From contig JAHBUC010000009.1 in assembly GCA_019638275.1 (NCBI GenBank), forward strand, positions 91,251-155,250: a stretch of 64,000 bases of DNA, written 5' to 3'. Below are positions 62,388 through 64,000 of this stretch, one piece after another. The DNA comes from Cyclobacteriaceae bacterium. GTDB taxonomy: Bacteria; Bacteroidota; Bacteroidia; Cytophagales; Cyclobacteriaceae. The number at the start of each line of letters is the position of its first letter. The first letter of the stretch is position 1. The notes under the pieces are model-generated. The model did not search any database. It was not told the origin of the DNA and worked only from the letters and a program-made list of their open reading frames with translations. A program made the position numbers and the translations under genes.

Positions 62388-62418
62388 CAAAAGTACTTTG
62401 TATTTCAAAGTAAAACAA
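62388..62418 (-). promoter_or_regulatory. Promoter with palindromic operator for the small membrane operon
   Basis: On the minus strand TTG (62416-62418), a 20-base spacer and TACTTTTG (62388-62395) match the Bacteroidota consensus exactly in the TAnnTTTG part. TACTTTG (62394-62400) and CAAAGTA (62406-62412) form a perfect 7-bp inverted repeat with spacer TATTT inside the spacer and -7 region, of the type bound by small dimeric repressors such as PadR-like ones. Confidence 0.6.
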
Positions 62419-62568
62419 GGGAGGAGGTCACTTTTTCGAAAAAATCATTGATTTAAGCAAAAAGTACAGAAAATAGGTCGTAAATTAGATTGCATACACT
62501 CACCGAAAGTCCCCTGTAGTTCCACTTTCGATTTCGTAAATTAAGCTCATCAAGTAACCCCGACTACT

Positions 62569-63048
62569 ATGGAACAGGTTATGGAATTTCTTTTTAAACT
62601 ATTTGAGGCCGATGACTGGCCGGCACGTTGGGTATGCGGCAATTGGTCATCTTTTCATGGATGGCTCTACATCACCAGCGACATTGCTATTTGGCTTGCC
62701 TATTTTGTGATTCCGGCTATTATCATCTTTTTTGTCCAAAAGCACCACAACCTCCCCTTTTTACCAGTCTTCTGGCTTTTTGGTGCGTTCATTATTCTGT
62801 GTGGCAGTACACACATTATTGATGCACTGATGTTTTGGTGGCCCGGTTATCGTGTAAATGCACTTGTGCGGGTGTTAACGGCTCTTGTGAGTCTGGCTAC
62901 TGCCTTCGTGCTCATTCGGGATTTACCGAAATTGATAGCAATACGCCCCGAAGATGAATTGAAGACCTATCAATTGGAAAAACAGTTAAGAAAATACGAA
63001 GCGGAGATCGCTGAATTAAAAACACAGTTAAATAAGAAGGGTAACTAA
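62569..63048 (+). CDS. Free-standing ethylene-receptor-type copper-binding membrane domain
   Basis: Membrane protein of 159 residues that matches the N-terminal ethylene-binding domain of plant ETR1-type receptors. Asp38, Tyr45, Ile48, Pro49, Cys78 and His82 keep the same spacing as ETR1 Asp25, Tyr32, Ile35, Pro36, Cys65 and His69, where Cys and His bind copper(I); they lie in SDIAIWLAYFVIPA and FGAFIILCGSTHIID. The third helix continues with VRVLTALVSLATAFVLIRDLP. A short C-terminal coiled coil (about 128-155) follows. Unlike ETR1, no GAF or kinase is fused; a histidine kinase gene begins in the TAATG overlap. The ligand may be ethylene or another small molecule. Confidence 0.9.
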   Translation: MEQVMEFLFKLFEADDWPARWVCGNWSSFHGWLYITSDIAIWLAYFVIPAIIIFFVQKHHNLPFLPVFWLFGAFIILCGSTHIIDALMFWWPGYRVNALVRVLTALVSLATAFVLIRDLPKLIAIRPEDELKTYQLEKQLRKYEAEIAELKTQLNKKGN

Positions 63049-64000
63049 TGCTTACACAGAAACGATCCGTGATTCTTGTTCAGAATGCAGTCTTGATTTT
63101 CCTGGCGGCATTTATTGCAAGCATCGTTTTCCTGGTAGACCTGCATTCGGATACTACGGTATCCGTTGCCAGTATGTATGCTATAGTAATTCTATACAGT
63201 TGGCTACTCCCGGGAAAACGTGCCAGTATTTACACAGCATCAATTTGTACTTTCCTCACGATTTTTGCTGCGTCACAATCGCAGGAAATGAACGTCAATC
63301 CGAATGAATTATCTAAAGTGAACATCATCATATCCTTGGTGGTCATTTGGATATGTGTGATGATGGTATTTATTGCCAAGAGCGGATTCTCAAGTCTGGA
63401 AAGCATTAACAACAGGCTTACGGAGAGTTCCGCAGCACTACTGGAGAAAGTAAAAGAACTGGATGAGCAACAACAGGAACTAACAGAGCATAAACTGAAA
63501 CTGGAAAAACTGAATGCCGATTTAATAGTTAAAAACCGGGAACTTGAACGATTTACCAGTATTACCAGCCATGATTTGCAAGAGCCGCTTCGCACCATTG
63601 GTAATATGACTCAATTGATTGCGCGAAAGTACTATGCCACGTTTGATGATCAAGGAAAAAAAATTCTGGATTATGTGACCAATGCAACCACCCGGATGAC
63701 AGTTATGATTAAGGGCTTGCTGGAGTTCAGCCGAATAGGCAACAAGCGGGAAACTGAAAGAGTAGACTGCATGGAGCTGTTGTATAACATTGTGCTGGAT
63801 TTTGATGCAACCTTAAAGGCTTCACAGGGAACCATTACATTCCACGAGCTACCTGCTGTTAAGGGCAACCCGGTTGAATTGCGTATGCTCTTTCAGAACC
63901 TGATTAGTAATGGTTTAAAATTCAGGAAAGCAGATACACCACCTGTCATTGAAGTATCTGCCAAAGACAACAGTGACTATGTGGCATTTTGTGTAAAAGA
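63048..64000 (+). CDS. Sensor histidine kinase, cut by the window end
   Basis: Membrane histidine kinase; 317 codons are visible and the rest lies beyond base 64000. It starts with ATG at 63048, overlapping the stop of the ethylene-receptor-like gene (TAATG), so it is translationally coupled. Four membrane helices (about residues 10-110), a coiled coil (about 125-165) and the phosphoacceptor motif TSHDLQEPLRTIGNM follow, then the start of the ATPase with the N-box FQNLISNGLKFRKAD. Together the two genes resemble one receptor split in two. No GAF domain lies before the kinase. Confidence 0.9.
   Translation, partial: MLTQKRSVILVQNAVLIFLAAFIASIVFLVDLHSDTTVSVASMYAIVILYSWLLPGKRASIYTASICTFLTIFAASQSQEMNVNPNELSKVNIIISLVVIWICVMMVFIAKSGFSSLESINNRLTESSAALLEKVKELDEQQQELTEHKLKLEKLNADLIVKNRELERFTSITSHDLQEPLRTIGNMTQLIARKYYATFDDQGKKILDYVTNATTRMTVMIKGLLEFSRIGNKRETERVDCMELLYNIVLDFDATLKASQGTITFHELPAVKGNPVELRMLFQNLISNGLKFRKADTPPVIEVSAKDNSDYVAFCVK

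Overview
The window looks like chromosomal DNA of a Bacteroidota bacterium, most likely Cytophagales (genus not determinable by eye). Pointers are a C-terminal type IX secretion (T9SS type A) sorting domain at 29168-32374, DUF3667, DUF4407 and 'asparagine synthetase B'-like families typical of the phylum, many lipoproteins, LytS/LytTR signalling with TPR sensors, and promoter matches of the TTG-N19/20-TAnnTTTG type. About 67 protein genes are densely packed on both strands. I see no rRNA, tRNA, CRISPR array, phage or insertion sequence. Most of it is chromosomal housekeeping and accessory metabolism.

Layout. 0-12.7 kb: a DUF4407 membrane protein, a GH13 amylase lipoprotein followed by a giant AsmA-like protein, a TlpA-like thioredoxin lipoprotein, two AraC-type regulators, a CDP-alcohol phosphatidyltransferase and a cytochrome c lipoprotein. 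12.7-25.4 kb: an IorAB-type molybdenum hydroxylase with DinB, an operon of flavin amine oxidase, nitrilase-fold amidase and secernin-type N-terminal-Cys hydrolase, an exported TPR-CHAT protein, a CHASE3 histidine kinase and two tandem YceI proteins. 25.5-36.6 kb: SDR, phospholipase D-like nuclease, cyclophilin, metallo-beta-lactamase-fold protein, T9SS adhesin-like protein, a glutamine-amidotransferase-like secreted protein and a CocE/X-Pro hydrolase. 36.6-44.5 kb: a palindromic intergenic repeat, MaoC, DUF3667, bestrophin, ThuA, an SbtA-like bicarbonate permease with a coupled small gene and divergent CbbR-like LysR regulator, and a PAS histidine kinase. 44.1-49.9 kb: a minus-strand run of penicillin acylase, amidohydrolase, CDF zinc exporter and VOC protein; the acylase carries an in-frame interspersed repeat. 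50.1-56.6 kb: a three-gene signalling operon (GAF protein with degenerate kinase domain, TPR-LytS kinase, LytTR regulator) flanked by two lipoprotein genes that share upstream motifs. 56.7-62.4 kb: small protein, DUF2306, VOC, class C beta-lactamase-fold hydrolase, methyltransferase and a membrane-protein operon (62-aa protein, 191-aa protein, DUF2809, MpaB-like) behind a palindromic operator. 62.5-64 kb: a free-standing ethylene-receptor-type copper-binding membrane domain translationally coupled to a histidine kinase that runs off the end.

The most unusual parts are the split ethylene-receptor-like pair at the right end, the pseudokinase/kinase/LytTR operon with its two flanking lipoprotein genes, the repeat inserted just before the Ntn nucleophile of the penicillin acylase, and the SbtA/CbbR-like unit in an apparent heterotroph. 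Gene functions are read from motifs and remembered families; no search was run.
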